Source: Alicyclobacillus shizuokensis NBRC 103103 | GTDB taxonomy: Bacteria > Bacillota > Bacilli > Alicyclobacillales > Alicyclobacillaceae | Length of the DNA: 52,483 nucleotides | Direction of reading: 5' to 3' | Assembly: GCF_001552255.1 (NCBI RefSeq) | Contig: NZ_BCQV01000034.1 | Location: 1-52,483, forward strand | Part shown: in pieces, positions 42,331-50,644 of the stretch | Layout of the letters: the number at the start of each line of letters is the position of its first letter | Position numbering within the stretch: the stretch's first letter is position 1 | The notes under the pieces: generated by a model | What the model was told of the DNA's origin: nothing | Seen by the model: the letters and a program-made list of their open reading frames with translations, nothing else | Database searches by the model: none | Translations under genes and position numbers: made by a program

Positions 42331-44088
42331 ATGAGTGATCAGCGGATCATCGTGGTCGGCGGCGGTTTGGCCGGCCTGATGGCGACGATAAAATGCGCCG
42401 AAGCCGGGATGCCGGTGGACCTATTCTCCCTCGTCCCGGTCAAACGCTCCCACTCCGTATGTGCGCAGGGGGGTATCAACGGAGCCGTCAACACCAAAGG
42501 CGAAGGCGACAGCCCGTGGGAGCACTTTGACGACACGATTTACGGCGGCGATTTCCTGGCCAATCAGACCCAGGTCTTGGGAATGTGCGAAGCGGCGCCG
42601 GGCATCATCCATTTAATGGATCGCATGGGCGTCATGTTCAATCGCACCCCCGAGGGTCTACTGGATTTTCGTCGATTTGGTGGAACCAAGCATCACCGCA
42701 CTGCCTTTGCCGGAGCTTCCACGGGCCAACAGCTGTTGTATGCGTTGGACGAACAGGTGCGCCGGCATGAGGTTGCTGGTCTCGTGCGAAAGTACGAAGG
42801 ATGGGAATTCCTATGCGCAGTACTGGACGATGCGGGTGTGTGCCGGGGCATCATTGCGCAGGACCTGCGGTCGATGGAGATCCATGCCTTTCGTGCGGAT
42901 GCGGTCATTATGGCCACCGGGGGCTTGGGCATGGTGTTCGGCAAGAGCACCAACTCGATGATCAACACCGGTACCGCTTTGTCAGCCTTGTATCAGCAAG
43001 GGGTGTACTACGCCAACCCAGAGATGATTCAGGTGCATCCGACGGCCATCCCCGGGGACGACAAGCTGCGCTTAATGTCCGAGTCGGCCCGCGGTGAGGG
43101 CGGACGGGTATGGACCTACAAGGACGGAAAACCCTGGTATTTCCTGGAAGAGTGGTACCCTGAGTATGGAAATTTGGTGCCGCGCGACGTGGCCACTCGC
43201 GCCATTTTCAAGGTCTGTGTCGACATGGGGCTTGGTGTCGACGGAAAAAATCAAGTGTATTTGGATCTCTCCCATATCCCGGCAGACGTACTGAATGTGA
43301 AGCTGGGCAACATCCTGGAGATCTACGAGAAATTCGTCGGTGACGACCCGAGGAAGGTTCCGATGCGGATCTTCCCTGCGATGCACTATAGCATGGGCGG
43401 TATGTGGGTCGATATCAATCAGCAGACCAACATTCCCGGGTTGTTCGCCTGCGGCGAGTGCGAGTACCAGTATCACGGGGCCAATCGTTTGGGCGCCAAT
43501 TCGTTGCTGTCCTGCATCTACGGTGGCATGGTGGCAGGTCCCAATGCGGTCAACTATGCACGCAATCTCACCAAATCCAGCGCTGATCTGGATGCTTCCT
43601 TATTTGAGCGGTATCGCCAGCAGCAGCAGGATAAGTTTGAGGGCCTGCTGAAGATGGAAGGAGACGAAAACCCTTATCAACTGCACAGGGAATTGGGCCA
43701 GTTGATGACGGACAATGTGACGGTTGTTCGCTACAATGACCGGCTCAAGAGGACGGATGAAAAGATTCAGGAACTGATGGAACGCTATAAGCGGATTGGC
43801 ATGGCCGACACGTCGCGGTGGGAAAACCAGATGGCTCCGTTCACGCGCCAACTGTGGAACATGTTTGAGTTGGCCCGTGCCATCACCCTTGGAGCACTCA
43901 ACCGGAACGAGAGCCGCGGCGCTCATTACAAGCCGGAGTTTCCGGAACGCGACGACGAGAACTGGCTCAAGACCACGAAGGCCAAGTGGACGCCGGATGG
44001 CCCAAAATTTGAATATGAGGATGTCGATGTGTCTCTCATCAAACCGAGGCTGCGCAACTATGCCGTGAAGAAGGAGGAGACCACCTGA
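42331..44088 (+). CDS. sdhA: Succinate dehydrogenase flavoprotein subunit
   Basis: Oxidises succinate to fumarate with covalent FAD. 585 residues. FAD loop VVGGGLAGLMATIKCAEAG, the SVCAQGGINGAVNTK segment of the flavin-binding region, the active-site stretch MIQVHPTAIPGDDKLRLMSE with ESARGEGGRVW, and HYSMGGMWVD near the end. The subunit is of the Bacillus/epsilonproteobacterial SdhE-independent length. The stop overlaps the sdhB start. Confidence 0.96.
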   Translation: MSDQRIIVVGGGLAGLMATIKCAEAGMPVDLFSLVPVKRSHSVCAQGGINGAVNTKGEGDSPWEHFDDTIYGGDFLANQTQVLGMCEAAPGIIHLMDRMGVMFNRTPEGLLDFRRFGGTKHHRTAFAGASTGQQLLYALDEQVRRHEVAGLVRKYEGWEFLCAVLDDAGVCRGIIAQDLRSMEIHAFRADAVIMATGGLGMVFGKSTNSMINTGTALSALYQQGVYYANPEMIQVHPTAIPGDDKLRLMSESARGEGGRVWTYKDGKPWYFLEEWYPEYGNLVPRDVATRAIFKVCVDMGLGVDGKNQVYLDLSHIPADVLNVKLGNILEIYEKFVGDDPRKVPMRIFPAMHYSMGGMWVDINQQTNIPGLFACGECEYQYHGANRLGANSLLSCIYGGMVAGPNAVNYARNLTKSSADLDASLFERYRQQQQDKFEGLLKMEGDENPYQLHRELGQLMTDNVTVVRYNDRLKRTDEKIQELMERYKRIGMADTSRWENQMAPFTRQLWNMFELARAITLGALNRNESRGAHYKPEFPERDDENWLKTTKAKWTPDGPKFEYEDVDVSLIKPRLRNYAVKKEETT

Positions 44089-44873
44089 TGAGTGGGAGCG
44101 CGACGGCAGAACGGCAGACGGCTGCGACTACAAAGACGGTGCACTTGATCATTGAACGGCAGGACGGGCCCGACTCTCCGAGTTACACAGAGGAGTTTGA
44201 AGTACCGTACCAGCCTGGAATGAATGTCATTGCTTGTTTGATGGAGATCCAGCGCAACCCGGTGAATAAGGCGGGTAAGCGTGTGGCTCCGGTAACTTGG
44301 GAAATGAATTGCCTAGAGGAGATTTGCGGCGCCTGTTCGATGGTGATCAACGGTAAGCCGCGGCAGGCGTGCACGGCCTTGGTCGATAAGTTGGAGCAGC
44401 CCATTCGCTTGAAGCCGATGCGCACGTTTCCTGTGGTGCGGGACCTGGTGGTAGATCGCAGCCGCATGTTTGAGGCGCTGAAAAAGGTGAAAGCTTGGAT
44501 TCCGATTGACGGGACCTACGATCTCGGGCCAGGACCTCGGATGAACGAGCGGGATCGGCAGTGGGCTTATGAGTTGTCTCGTTGTTTTACCTGCGGCTGC
44601 TGCGTGGAGGCCTGCCCGAATGTGAATGAGCGCACCTCGTTCATGGGGGCCTTTGCGATTTCGCAGGCGCGCCTGTTCAACGCACATCCAACTGGGGCCA
44701 TGCACCGGGCGGACCGGCTGGAAGCGTTGATGGAGGAAGGCGGCATTCACGAATGCGGGAACGCGCAGAACTGCGTGCAGGTCTGCCCGAAGGGCATCCC
44801 CTTGACCACGTCGATTGCCGCCATGAATCGCCAGGTCACCTATCACGCCATCGGGGCTTGGTTGAAGAAATAA
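44088..44873 (+). CDS. sdhB: Succinate dehydrogenase iron-sulfur subunit
   Basis: Carries electrons from SdhA to the heme subunit through three clusters. The [2Fe-2S] site is CLEEICGACSMVINGK with a later Cys in RQAC; the [4Fe-4S] and [3Fe-4S] ligands lie in CFTCGCCVEACP and CGNAQNCVQVCP. 261 residues. ATG 44088 overlaps the sdhA stop. Followed by a terminator, which ends the operon. Confidence 0.96.
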   Translation: MSGSATAERQTAATTKTVHLIIERQDGPDSPSYTEEFEVPYQPGMNVIACLMEIQRNPVNKAGKRVAPVTWEMNCLEEICGACSMVINGKPRQACTALVDKLEQPIRLKPMRTFPVVRDLVVDRSRMFEALKKVKAWIPIDGTYDLGPGPRMNERDRQWAYELSRCFTCGCCVEACPNVNERTSFMGAFAISQARLFNAHPTGAMHRADRLEALMEEGGIHECGNAQNCVQVCPKGIPLTTSIAAMNRQVTYHAIGAWLKK

Positions 44874-44891
44874 CCCCTTTTTGGAGCTTGG

Positions 44892-44914
44892 ACGCCCGCT
44901 CGCGGGCGTTTTTT
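44892..44914 (+). terminator. Rho-independent terminator of sdhCAB
   Basis: A 7-bp stem ACGCCCG / CGGGCGT with loop CTCG, followed by six T. Confidence 0.9.
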
Positions 44915-44966
44915 CATGAGGTTGCTGCCGCCTTCACTAGGCCATACTGAAGCTGGAGGTGGCGGC

Positions 44967-45524
44967 ATGAGACGTTCTTCCGAAGCTCCGGTCATTGTGG
45001 CCTTGGTGGCATTGATGCTGACAGCCACGCTGGGACTATTCAACTCACTGCGAACTGGGGACGAGTTTGCGCATCTGGCCACACTCGGACGATCCGTCCA
45101 GCAGTGGTTGTCGTCCCATCGTGTCGGCAACGTCCTGCGGCAGCACTTCTCGGTTGTGGGCGGTCCGGCAGCGGCTCCGGCGAGCACGTCCTCGGTGCAA
45201 ACGCAGCCGGAGGAGATGGAGGGCATGTCGGGGATTGCGCAACGACTCATGCACTCGCTGCGTCCGGAAGATTGGAAACGGTTGGGTGAGGCGCTGACCA
45301 CGCCCGATGAGCACAAGGCGGCACAGATCTTTTCGCAGGTCCTGAGCAGCCGCCTGACGCCCCAGGACGCCGCATGGCTGAGGCGTCATTTCCACGGGCG
45401 GACTGCATTCGATGCGGAGGATGTGCGTCTCCTTCGGGCCGCCTTTTCAGAGATGAAGCAGGAGTTGACTCCGGACGAACAGCGGATGCTGCTGGCTCAA
45501 TTGAGATCGTGGTTGTCGAATTAG
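44967..45524 (+). CDS. Single-pass membrane protein of unknown function
   Basis: 185 residues: short basic start, one membrane helix at about 8-25 (PVIVALVALMLTATLGLF), then an extracytoplasmic helical domain ending in three related amphipathic segments with D-W/L-x-R-L patterns (LRPEDWKRLGEAL, LTPQDAAWLRRHF, LTPDEQRMLLAQL). Those three read like an internal repeat. ATG 44967 with GGAGGT upstream. No family recognised. It occupies the place where Bacillus subtilis has ysmA, without resembling an acyl-CoA thioesterase. Confidence 0.65.
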   Translation: MRRSSEAPVIVALVALMLTATLGLFNSLRTGDEFAHLATLGRSVQQWLSSHRVGNVLRQHFSVVGGPAAAPASTSSVQTQPEEMEGMSGIAQRLMHSLRPEDWKRLGEALTTPDEHKAAQIFSQVLSSRLTPQDAAWLRRHFHGRTAFDAEDVRLLRAAFSEMKQELTPDEQRMLLAQLRSWLSN

Positions 45525-45670
45525 AGTAGGGCTTGGCGCCAATTGCGGCTGTTTGACTGTCATCTCGGCGGATGGCGTGATAGACTAGCCATGGACCTGG
45601 ATAAGCCGGGAGGCGGCATGTCAGGTTCTGGAATACATACGTGAATGGTTGTGGAGGAGGAGAACCAGCG

Positions 45671-46282
45671 GTGTCAAAGAGGAGCCAGCAACTGGTCCAA
45701 TACCTGGTTGACATCTCAACGAACCTGCAGGATGCAGCGAATCTGTTTGGCGAGGGACTCAAAGACCTGTCCCATCCCGAGTTCCTGGCTGCCAACGTAA
45801 AGCGCCTGGAGGAAAAAGGGGATGACTTGACGAGTGAATTGTTGTCCCTGATCAATGCAACCTACATTACCCCTCTGGACCGTGAAGACTATCTTGAGCT
45901 GGCGCTGCGCATGGACGACATTGTGGACGGATTGGAGGCCTGCACGGTTCGTTTTGATTTGTATCAAATCACGCAGCCGACTCCTGTGATGTTTGAGTTT
46001 GCCCAAAACATCGCGGACAGCGTAGATGAAATCGCGGCGGCGATGTCCAAACTGCAGGCCCGCAAGTTGTTGGAACTGCGGGAGCATACACAGCGGCTCA
46101 ACCACTTGGAGAAGACAGGCGATGCCCTCCTGCGCACCTCTTTGCGGTCGTTGTTCAGCGAATCGACCGACGCCATTCAGTTGATCAAACTGAAGGAAAT
46201 TTATGAAATCCTCGAGAGTATAACCGACAAGTGCGAGGACGTTGGCGATGTGCTGGATTCCGTGATCGTGAAAAACGCGTAG
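45671..46282 (+). CDS. DUF47-family phosphate-transport accessory protein (PhoU-like fold)
   Basis: A 203-residue all-helical protein of the DUF47/YkaA family, found next to Pit transporters and folded like PhoU. Typical segments: VKRLEEKGDDLTSELL, ITPLDREDYLELALRMDDIVDGLE and ITDKCEDVGDVLDSVIVK. GTG 45671 after GGAGGAGGAGAA is a better start than ATG/GTG codons further up. Eleven bases separate it from the pit gene, so the two form an operon. Probable role: modulating phosphate entry. Confidence 0.9.
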   Translation: MSKRSQQLVQYLVDISTNLQDAANLFGEGLKDLSHPEFLAANVKRLEEKGDDLTSELLSLINATYITPLDREDYLELALRMDDIVDGLEACTVRFDLYQITQPTPVMFEFAQNIADSVDEIAAAMSKLQARKLLELREHTQRLNHLEKTGDALLRTSLRSLFSESTDAIQLIKLKEIYEILESITDKCEDVGDVLDSVIVKNA

Positions 46283-46293
46283 GAAGGTGCGAG

Positions 46294-47277
46294 ATGTCCG
46301 GCATCATATTACTTATCGTCGTGCTCGCTGTCGTATTCGATTACAGCAACGGGTTCCACGATACGGCGAATGCGATTGCGACAACGGTTTCCACGCGAGC
46401 CCTGTCTCCGCGCCGGGCCGTGGTCCTGGCGGGAGCGATGAATTTTATCGGCGCCTTGGTGTTCACCGGCGTCGCCAAGACGATTGGCGGGAACATTGCC
46501 GATCCGTTCACCCTTCAGCATGGTATGGTGATTGTCTTGGCGGCCTTGATCGCGGCCATTGCGTGGAACCTCTTGACTTGGTACTTCGGCATCCCCAGCT
46601 CGTCGTCGCACGCCCTGATTGGCGGTTTGAGCGGGGCGGTGGTCGGCGCGGCCGGATTTCGCGCGCTGCATTGGGCGGGGTTTCTCAGCGTCATCGAGGC
46701 ACTGGTTTTGTCTCCGATTGCTGCGATGATAGTTGGGTACATCCTGATGACCCTATTGAAATGGTTGTTCGGAAGCACGTCCCCGCACAAGGCCAATCGT
46801 GTCTTTCGTACCCTGCAGATCTTTTCGGCGGCCTTTCAGGCGTTCAGCCACGGCACCAACGACGCTCAGAAGACGATGGGGATCATCACGTTTGCGCTGG
46901 TTGCCGGGGGCTTTCAAAGTGAACTGGAAGTACCGCTATGGGTCAAGGTGCTGAGCGCTTTCGCCATGGCTGCCGGGACGGCTTCGGGGGGATGGCGCAT
47001 CATCAAGACGGTCGGATCGAAAATCATTAAGCTGGAACCCATCAACGGCTTTGCCTCGGATTTGACTTCGGCCACGGTCATCCTCACAGCCACCTTGTGC
47101 AAACAACCGGTGAGCACAACCCATGTGATCTCTTCGGCCATCATGGGGACCGGGGCTGCCAAACGATTTCGCCAGGTCAATTGGGGTATGGCGATCCGGA
47201 TTGTCATCGCCTGGTTCATCACCATTCCTGCGACCGGTATACTGGCCGCGCTGTTGGCGCGAATCTTTGTGCTGTAG
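46294..47277 (+). CDS. pit: Low-affinity inorganic phosphate transporter (PiT family)
   Basis: Metal-phosphate/H+ symporter of the membrane, 327 residues with about ten hydrophobic segments. Both PiT signature repeats are present: FDYSNGFHDTANAIATTV near the start and FSHGTNDAQKTMG in the middle; SSSHALIGGLSGA and QPVSTTHVISSAIMG are further conserved stretches. ATG 46294 with GGAAGGTG upstream. Pairs with the DUF47 protein. Confidence 0.94.
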   Translation: MSGIILLIVVLAVVFDYSNGFHDTANAIATTVSTRALSPRRAVVLAGAMNFIGALVFTGVAKTIGGNIADPFTLQHGMVIVLAALIAAIAWNLLTWYFGIPSSSSHALIGGLSGAVVGAAGFRALHWAGFLSVIEALVLSPIAAMIVGYILMTLLKWLFGSTSPHKANRVFRTLQIFSAAFQAFSHGTNDAQKTMGIITFALVAGGFQSELEVPLWVKVLSAFAMAAGTASGGWRIIKTVGSKIIKLEPINGFASDLTSATVILTATLCKQPVSTTHVISSAIMGTGAAKRFRQVNWGMAIRIVIAWFITIPATGILAALLARIFVL

Positions 47278-47346
47278 AAGACCGCGGCGGGAGATTCGGT
47301 CAGCAGAGGATTGCTAGGCACCGTCAGGAGTATCTCTGGAAACCAA

Positions 47347-47371
47347 AAAAGGCGCCGCGTGGGCGCCTTTT
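47347..47371. terminator. Bidirectional terminator between pit and the DUF1292 gene
   Basis: AAAA then GGCGCC, loop GCGTG, GGCGCC, then TTTT. Six-base GC stem with A and T tracts, usable in both directions. Confidence 0.8.
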
Positions 47372-47375
47372 CGCT

Positions 47376-47657
47376 TTACCCGGCCGTGGAACCGGCAGCG
47401 AGAGCCGCTTCGATTGCGCTCCATTCAGACTCATCGGTAATATTAGACAGCGACGGGTTGCCCGCAGCGTCGTAGACGACCTTCAGCAGAGCCAGTTGAT
47501 CCGCGTCCTCCGCACTTTGCAGGAGCACATATTGACGCTCCTGGACAGCGAACGATTCGCCCACGTAAAAGGGATGAGCCTGCCCGTTCTCGTCTTGCAG
47601 ATACAGGACAGACAACTCCTGACAAGAACAATGGTCGTGACCGCAGCTGCATGCCAT
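47376..47657 (-). CDS. DUF1292-family small protein (YrzB-like)
   Basis: 93 residues. A Cys/His-rich start (MACSCGHDHCSC) that could bind a metal is followed by the DUF1292 pattern: LQDENGQAHPFYVGESF, then YVLLQSAEDADQLALLKV. ATG 47657 with AAGGTGA upstream. The family is common in Bacillota and uncharacterised; yrzB in Bacillus sits elsewhere. The metal-ligand-like N-terminus is not part of the usual domain. Confidence 0.75.
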   Translation of the reverse strand: MACSCGHDHCSCQELSVLYLQDENGQAHPFYVGESFAVQERQYVLLQSAEDADQLALLKVVYDAAGNPSLSNITDESEWSAIEAALAAGSTAG

Positions 47658-47710
47658 CGTGACTTCACCTTCCCTGATATCATCATACCAAAGCACGGAG
47701 GCCGGATCAC

Positions 47711-47732
47711 GATCCCAGCAAGATCCCAGCAA
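47711..47732. repeat. Two tandem copies of an 11-bp sequence
   Basis: GATCCCAGCAA occurs twice in a row (47711-47721, 47722-47732), about 55 bases upstream of the DUF1292 start. No function suggested. Confidence 0.6.
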
Positions 47733-47746
47733 GTCACGACCTCAGC

Positions 47747-47777
47747 GAGAAACCTCTACCACCCAGCGGCGTAGAGG
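47747..47777 (-). terminator. Probable terminator of gerE
   Basis: Read on the minus strand: CCTCTAC, an 11-base loop, GTAGAGG, then TTTCTC. Short T tract, so moderate confidence. Confidence 0.5.
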
Positions 47778-47789
47778 CGATGCGCTTGC

Positions 47790-48017
47790 TCAGATGGTGA
47801 TTTCGCCCAGGCGCACAAGTTCAACGACAGCTTGCGAACGGCCTTTGACATTCAGCTTCTTCATGACATTAGAGATGTGATTTCGGACCGTCTTTTCGCT
47901 GACGAATAACTGTGCGGCGATTTCCTTAGTGGTTTTGTCCTGAACAAGGAGCTCAAACACTTCCCGCTCGCGGTTGGTCAGAAGCGACTTGGTGCGCATA
48001 TCTTGGTCGCCGGACAT
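47790..48017 (-). CDS. gerE: Spore-development transcription factor GerE
   Basis: A 75-residue LuxR-type helix-turn-helix protein consisting of little more than the DNA-binding domain. LLTNREREVFELLVQDKTT, then KEIAAQLFVSEKTVRNHISN, then KKLNVKGRSQAVVELVRLG are almost those of B. subtilis GerE, the last mother-cell regulator, which turns coat genes on and off in the sigma-K regulon. ATG 48017 with GGGAG two bases before it and a GGAGGG further up. A sigma-K-type promoter lies upstream. Proof that the organism is, or descends from, an endospore former. Confidence 0.95.
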   Translation of the reverse strand: MSGDQDMRTKSLLTNREREVFELLVQDKTTKEIAAQLFVSEKTVRNHISNVMKKLNVKGRSQAVVELVRLGEITI

Positions 48018-48070
48018 ATCTCCCTATCCCTCCTTGTCGGTCGGTCTACAAGTACGGGATACAGTCACGG

Positions 48071-48098
48071 TATAGTATGTCGGGGTGAGATCGCGCGT
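48071..48098 (-). promoter_or_regulatory. Sigma-K-type promoter of gerE
   Basis: On the minus strand AC (48098-48097), a 17-base spacer, then CATACTATA (48079-48071), which fits the sigma-K consensus AC-N16/17-CATANNNTA. It lies 54 bases before the gerE start. Confidence 0.55.
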
Positions 48099-48268
48099 GC
48101 GAGCGCGTGAAAACATGGGCAACCGGCGCAAAATCGGTTGGCTTCGTCTGACTTCGTCGCATCCTACAAGGGCGCATCGACAGAGATACAGCTCGTTGAC
48201 GCCCGCCGGAGCGAGTGTTAAAATGCATGCGAGCATGGGACATTTGTCCCTCGAATGAGGTGTAGAAC

Positions 48269-48706
48269 GTGAACCCATCCCTGCCGGATTGCGTCGTCGA
48301 AATCGAACAGAGACTGCGTCAGATATCCGCACTTGTTCGGCGACGTGGACGAGCCTTATTGGAACGGTATGGGATAACACCTCCACAATTTGATGCCCTC
48401 CTCATTTTGGATAAGGAAGGCGAGCTTACCATTGGCGAGATGAGCACTCGCTTGGGACTGGCATACAGCACGACGACCGACCTGGTTGACCGCTTGGAGC
48501 GCGCCGGATTTGTGGTTCGCCAGCGGGACCGGGTGGATCGACGCGTGGTACGAGTGTGTATGCAATCCTCAGGAGCTCAATTGATTGAGGATGTTCTGGA
48601 TGCACGCCGGGCGTATCTAGCGCGCATTTTGGAGCCCTTGGGTCCAGAGGAAAAGCGAGAGGTCCTGCGTGTGCTCGACCTGCTTTATACCCATATGGCA
48701 CACTGA
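48269..48706 (+). CDS. MarR-family regulator (YsmB-like by position)
   Basis: 145 residues, winged helix: LTIGEMSTRLGLAYSTTTDLVDRLERAGFV and the wing RQRDRVDRRVVRVCM. Lies between gerE and the glutamate racemase gene, where B. subtilis has the MarR-type gene ysmB. GTG 48269 after GAGGTGTAGAAC. Targets unknown. Confidence 0.88.
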   Translation: MNPSLPDCVVEIEQRLRQISALVRRRGRALLERYGITPPQFDALLILDKEGELTIGEMSTRLGLAYSTTTDLVDRLERAGFVVRQRDRVDRRVVRVCMQSSGAQLIEDVLDARRAYLARILEPLGPEEKREVLRVLDLLYTHMAH

Positions 48707-48806
48707 GGGCAGCCATCCCGCAAGGTGCGGGCAGACGGGCTTCATTCCTGCGGTCGGCTGAATACGTTATATGCTGTCAGCATCCAGGTGGGAGAGATGA
48801 GAGGAC

Positions 48807-49637
48807 GTGCACGTTGAACAGCCAATCGCAGTATTTGATTCAGGAATTGGCGGACTGACAGTCGTTTCGGAGATCATGTCCGTCCTTCCGGACGAAGCCA
48901 TTCTGTATTTCGGTGATACGGCTCGGTGTCCTTATGGAGATAGGGATCCGGACGAGGTGCTTGAGTTCAGCCTTCAAATAGCGGATTTCTTGTTGTCTCA
49001 ACAGGTCAAACTGCTGGTGGTTGCCTGTAACACGGCGACGGCCGTGGCATTGCCCGAGCTTCAGCAGCGTTCGCCGATCCCGGTGTTGGGCGTGATTCAA
49101 CCCGGTGCGCGGGCGGCGGTGAACAGCGCCACGCCGCGCCGGCGTCGGATTGGTGTCATCGGCACGGCTGTCACCATAGCCAGCGGCGCATACGCTGATG
49201 CGGTCCACGTCTTGGATTCGTCCATCGACGTGGTGAGCCTGGCTTGTCCACAGTTCGTCCCGCTGGTGGAATCCGGGCGTTGGGACGGAGCCGATGTGGA
49301 GCAGGTAGTACGCGAGTCGTTGCTGCCCCTGTTGCTGTACGATATCGATGCCTTAATCCTCGGCTGTACGCACTATCCGTTGTTGTCGTCTCCGATTGCT
49401 CGGGTCGTAGGACCTGAGGTGCAGCTGATCTCTTCGGCGGCAGAGACGGCGCGCGAGGTTCGTGGAGTGTTGGCGCGGCAGCGCCTGTTGCGACCTTCGG
49501 GTGACCCTCCCATTCATCAATTCTACACCACCGGAGATGAACAAAAGATGGAAGTGGCGGTGCAGGACTGGTTGGGTCTGCCAGCGGATCGGGCGCGGGT
49601 GCGGTGTGTCGATCCGATGGTCCTGCACGCTCGTTAG
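48807..49637 (+). CDS. murI: Glutamate racemase
   Basis: Makes D-glutamate for peptidoglycan. 276 residues. The two catalytic cysteines are in VVACNTATAVALP and LGCTHYPLL; the N-terminus IAVFDSGIGGLTVVSEI and FGDTARCPYG are conserved. GTG start at 48807. Called racE in B. subtilis, in the same gene order. 90 bases separate it from rdgB, so the two may share a transcript. Confidence 0.96.
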   Translation: MHVEQPIAVFDSGIGGLTVVSEIMSVLPDEAILYFGDTARCPYGDRDPDEVLEFSLQIADFLLSQQVKLLVVACNTATAVALPELQQRSPIPVLGVIQPGARAAVNSATPRRRRIGVIGTAVTIASGAYADAVHVLDSSIDVVSLACPQFVPLVESGRWDGADVEQVVRESLLPLLLYDIDALILGCTHYPLLSSPIARVVGPEVQLISSAAETAREVRGVLARQRLLRPSGDPPIHQFYTTGDEQKMEVAVQDWLGLPADRARVRCVDPMVLHAR

Positions 49638-49727
49638 GTGGACGCGGGGGAGTCTGCGGTTGTCAGAACCGCTGGCGTCAAGGGCGGCAATCGGTACCAT
49701 CGGTGGGCTGTGATGCGGGGGATTGTG

Positions 49728-50327
49728 ATGGAAACTGTGTTCGTGGCCACAAAAAATGCGCACAAGGTCGCTGAATTTGAGCGTTTGCTGGCGCCCCTGG
49801 GCGCGTCCGTGTGCGGACTGCCGGACGGGCTGGATCCAGCCCCGGAGACGGGGACGCAGCTTGTGAGCAATGCGGTGGAAAAGGCGGCCTACTATGCCCC
49901 GTACTGCCGCGGGTGGGTGCTTGCCGACGATTCTGGGCTGTGTGTCGACGCCCTCGATGGTAGGCCGGGCGTCATGTCCGCCCGCTATGCCGGCGTTCAT
50001 GGCGACGACGCGGCCAACAATGCGAAGCTGTTGCGGGAACTTGCGGAAATCCCGGATGCGCAGCGGACAGCGGAGTTCGTGTGTGCCCTCGCGCTTTGGC
50101 ACCATGAGTTGTGCGTGGGCCTGACTGCGGTGGGGCGCGTTCGAGGCATCATCCTGAGGGAACCCCATGGGGCCAACGGGTTCGGGTATGACCCGCTGTT
50201 TTGGGTGCCCGAACTCGGACGCACCTTCGCCGATATGACAGTCGAGGAGAAGAATCAGTACTCTCATCGCAGGCGGGCGGTCGACAGGTTGCTGGAGCTG
50301 GCGGCGCACATCCCTATGGTTTCTTGA
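49728..50327 (+). CDS. rdgB: XTP/dITP diphosphatase (RdgB/HAM1)
   Basis: House-cleaning nucleotidase that removes deaminated purine nucleotides (XTP, dITP, ITP). 199 residues. VFVATKNAHKVAEFERLL, the metal site LADDSGLCVDALDGRPGVMSARYAG (as LADDSGLCVDAL and GRPGVMSARYAG), GFGYDPLFW and YSHRRRAVDRLLE are all present. ATG 49728 with GGGGGA six bases upstream fits the family start; an earlier in-frame start overlaps murI. Homologue of ysnA. Confidence 0.95.
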   Translation: METVFVATKNAHKVAEFERLLAPLGASVCGLPDGLDPAPETGTQLVSNAVEKAAYYAPYCRGWVLADDSGLCVDALDGRPGVMSARYAGVHGDDAANNAKLLRELAEIPDAQRTAEFVCALALWHHELCVGLTAVGRVRGIILREPHGANGFGYDPLFWVPELGRTFADMTVEEKNQYSHRRRAVDRLLELAAHIPMVS

Positions 50328-50389
50328 TCTGTGCCCCTGCTTGCAGTAAACTTGTTGCGTGTCATCAAAGGTTATCTAGCCTGCACCCC

Positions 50390-50462
50390 GAGGGTGCAGT
50401 TCCATAGCAGAACTCCAGCCTTCCCACCTGGGAGCGTGGGTTCGAGCCCATCACCCGCTTCA
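50390..50462 (+). pseudogene. Decayed tRNA-Gly (TCC-like)
   Basis: A 73-nt tRNA-Gly relic. T-arm GTGGGTTCGAG with acceptor end CACCCGC is clear, and an anticodon TCC can be read in loop CTTCCCA. Faults: an A-G mismatch in the acceptor, C instead of U at position 8, AG instead of GG in the D loop, a C-C mismatch closing the anticodon stem, C at 37, one base lost in the T loop, and TCA in place of CCA. The 5' strand can also pair into a different hairpin (CTGCACC / GGTGCAG, 50381-50399). Confidence 0.7.
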
Positions 50463-50465
50463 CGT

Positions 50466-50542
50466 GTCTCAGTAGCTCAGCTGGATAGAGCAACAGCCTT
50501 CTAAGCTGTGGGTCGGGGGTTCGAATCCCTCCTGAGACGCCA
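50466..50542 (+). tRNA. tRNA-Arg (anticodon TCT)
   Basis: A 77-nt cloverleaf: acceptor GTCTCAG / CTGAGAC, anticodon stem ACAGC / GCTGT around CTTCTAA, T-arm GGGGGTTCGAATCCCTC, encoded CCA. Three bases after the tRNA-Gly relic and about 100 bases before the integrase fragment, so a likely integration site. Confidence 0.95.
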
Positions 50543-50555
50543 GTACAAACTCCCC

Positions 50556-50588
50556 AAATCCCTTGTCCCGCAAGGGATTTTTCTTTTT
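50556..50588 (+). terminator. Rho-independent terminator of tRNA-Arg
   Basis: A perfect 10-bp stem AAATCCCTTG / CAAGGGATTT with loop TCCCG, then TTCTTTTT. Confidence 0.9.
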
Positions 50589-50621
50589 CCTAAAAATGAG
50601 TGTCAGGCTGATTGAGTATCC

Positions 50622-50644
50622 TTGGGAACAGATTGGGAACGAAA
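50622..50644 (+). repeat. 23-bp repeat, copy 1 (TTGGGAAC doublet)
   Basis: Two TTGGGAAC units 11 bases apart, ending GAAA, directly at the 3' end of the integrase fragment. 20 of 23 bases match copy 2 at 52388; the three differences are in the linker between units. Possible integrase arm-binding site or att-end repeat. Confidence 0.65.
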
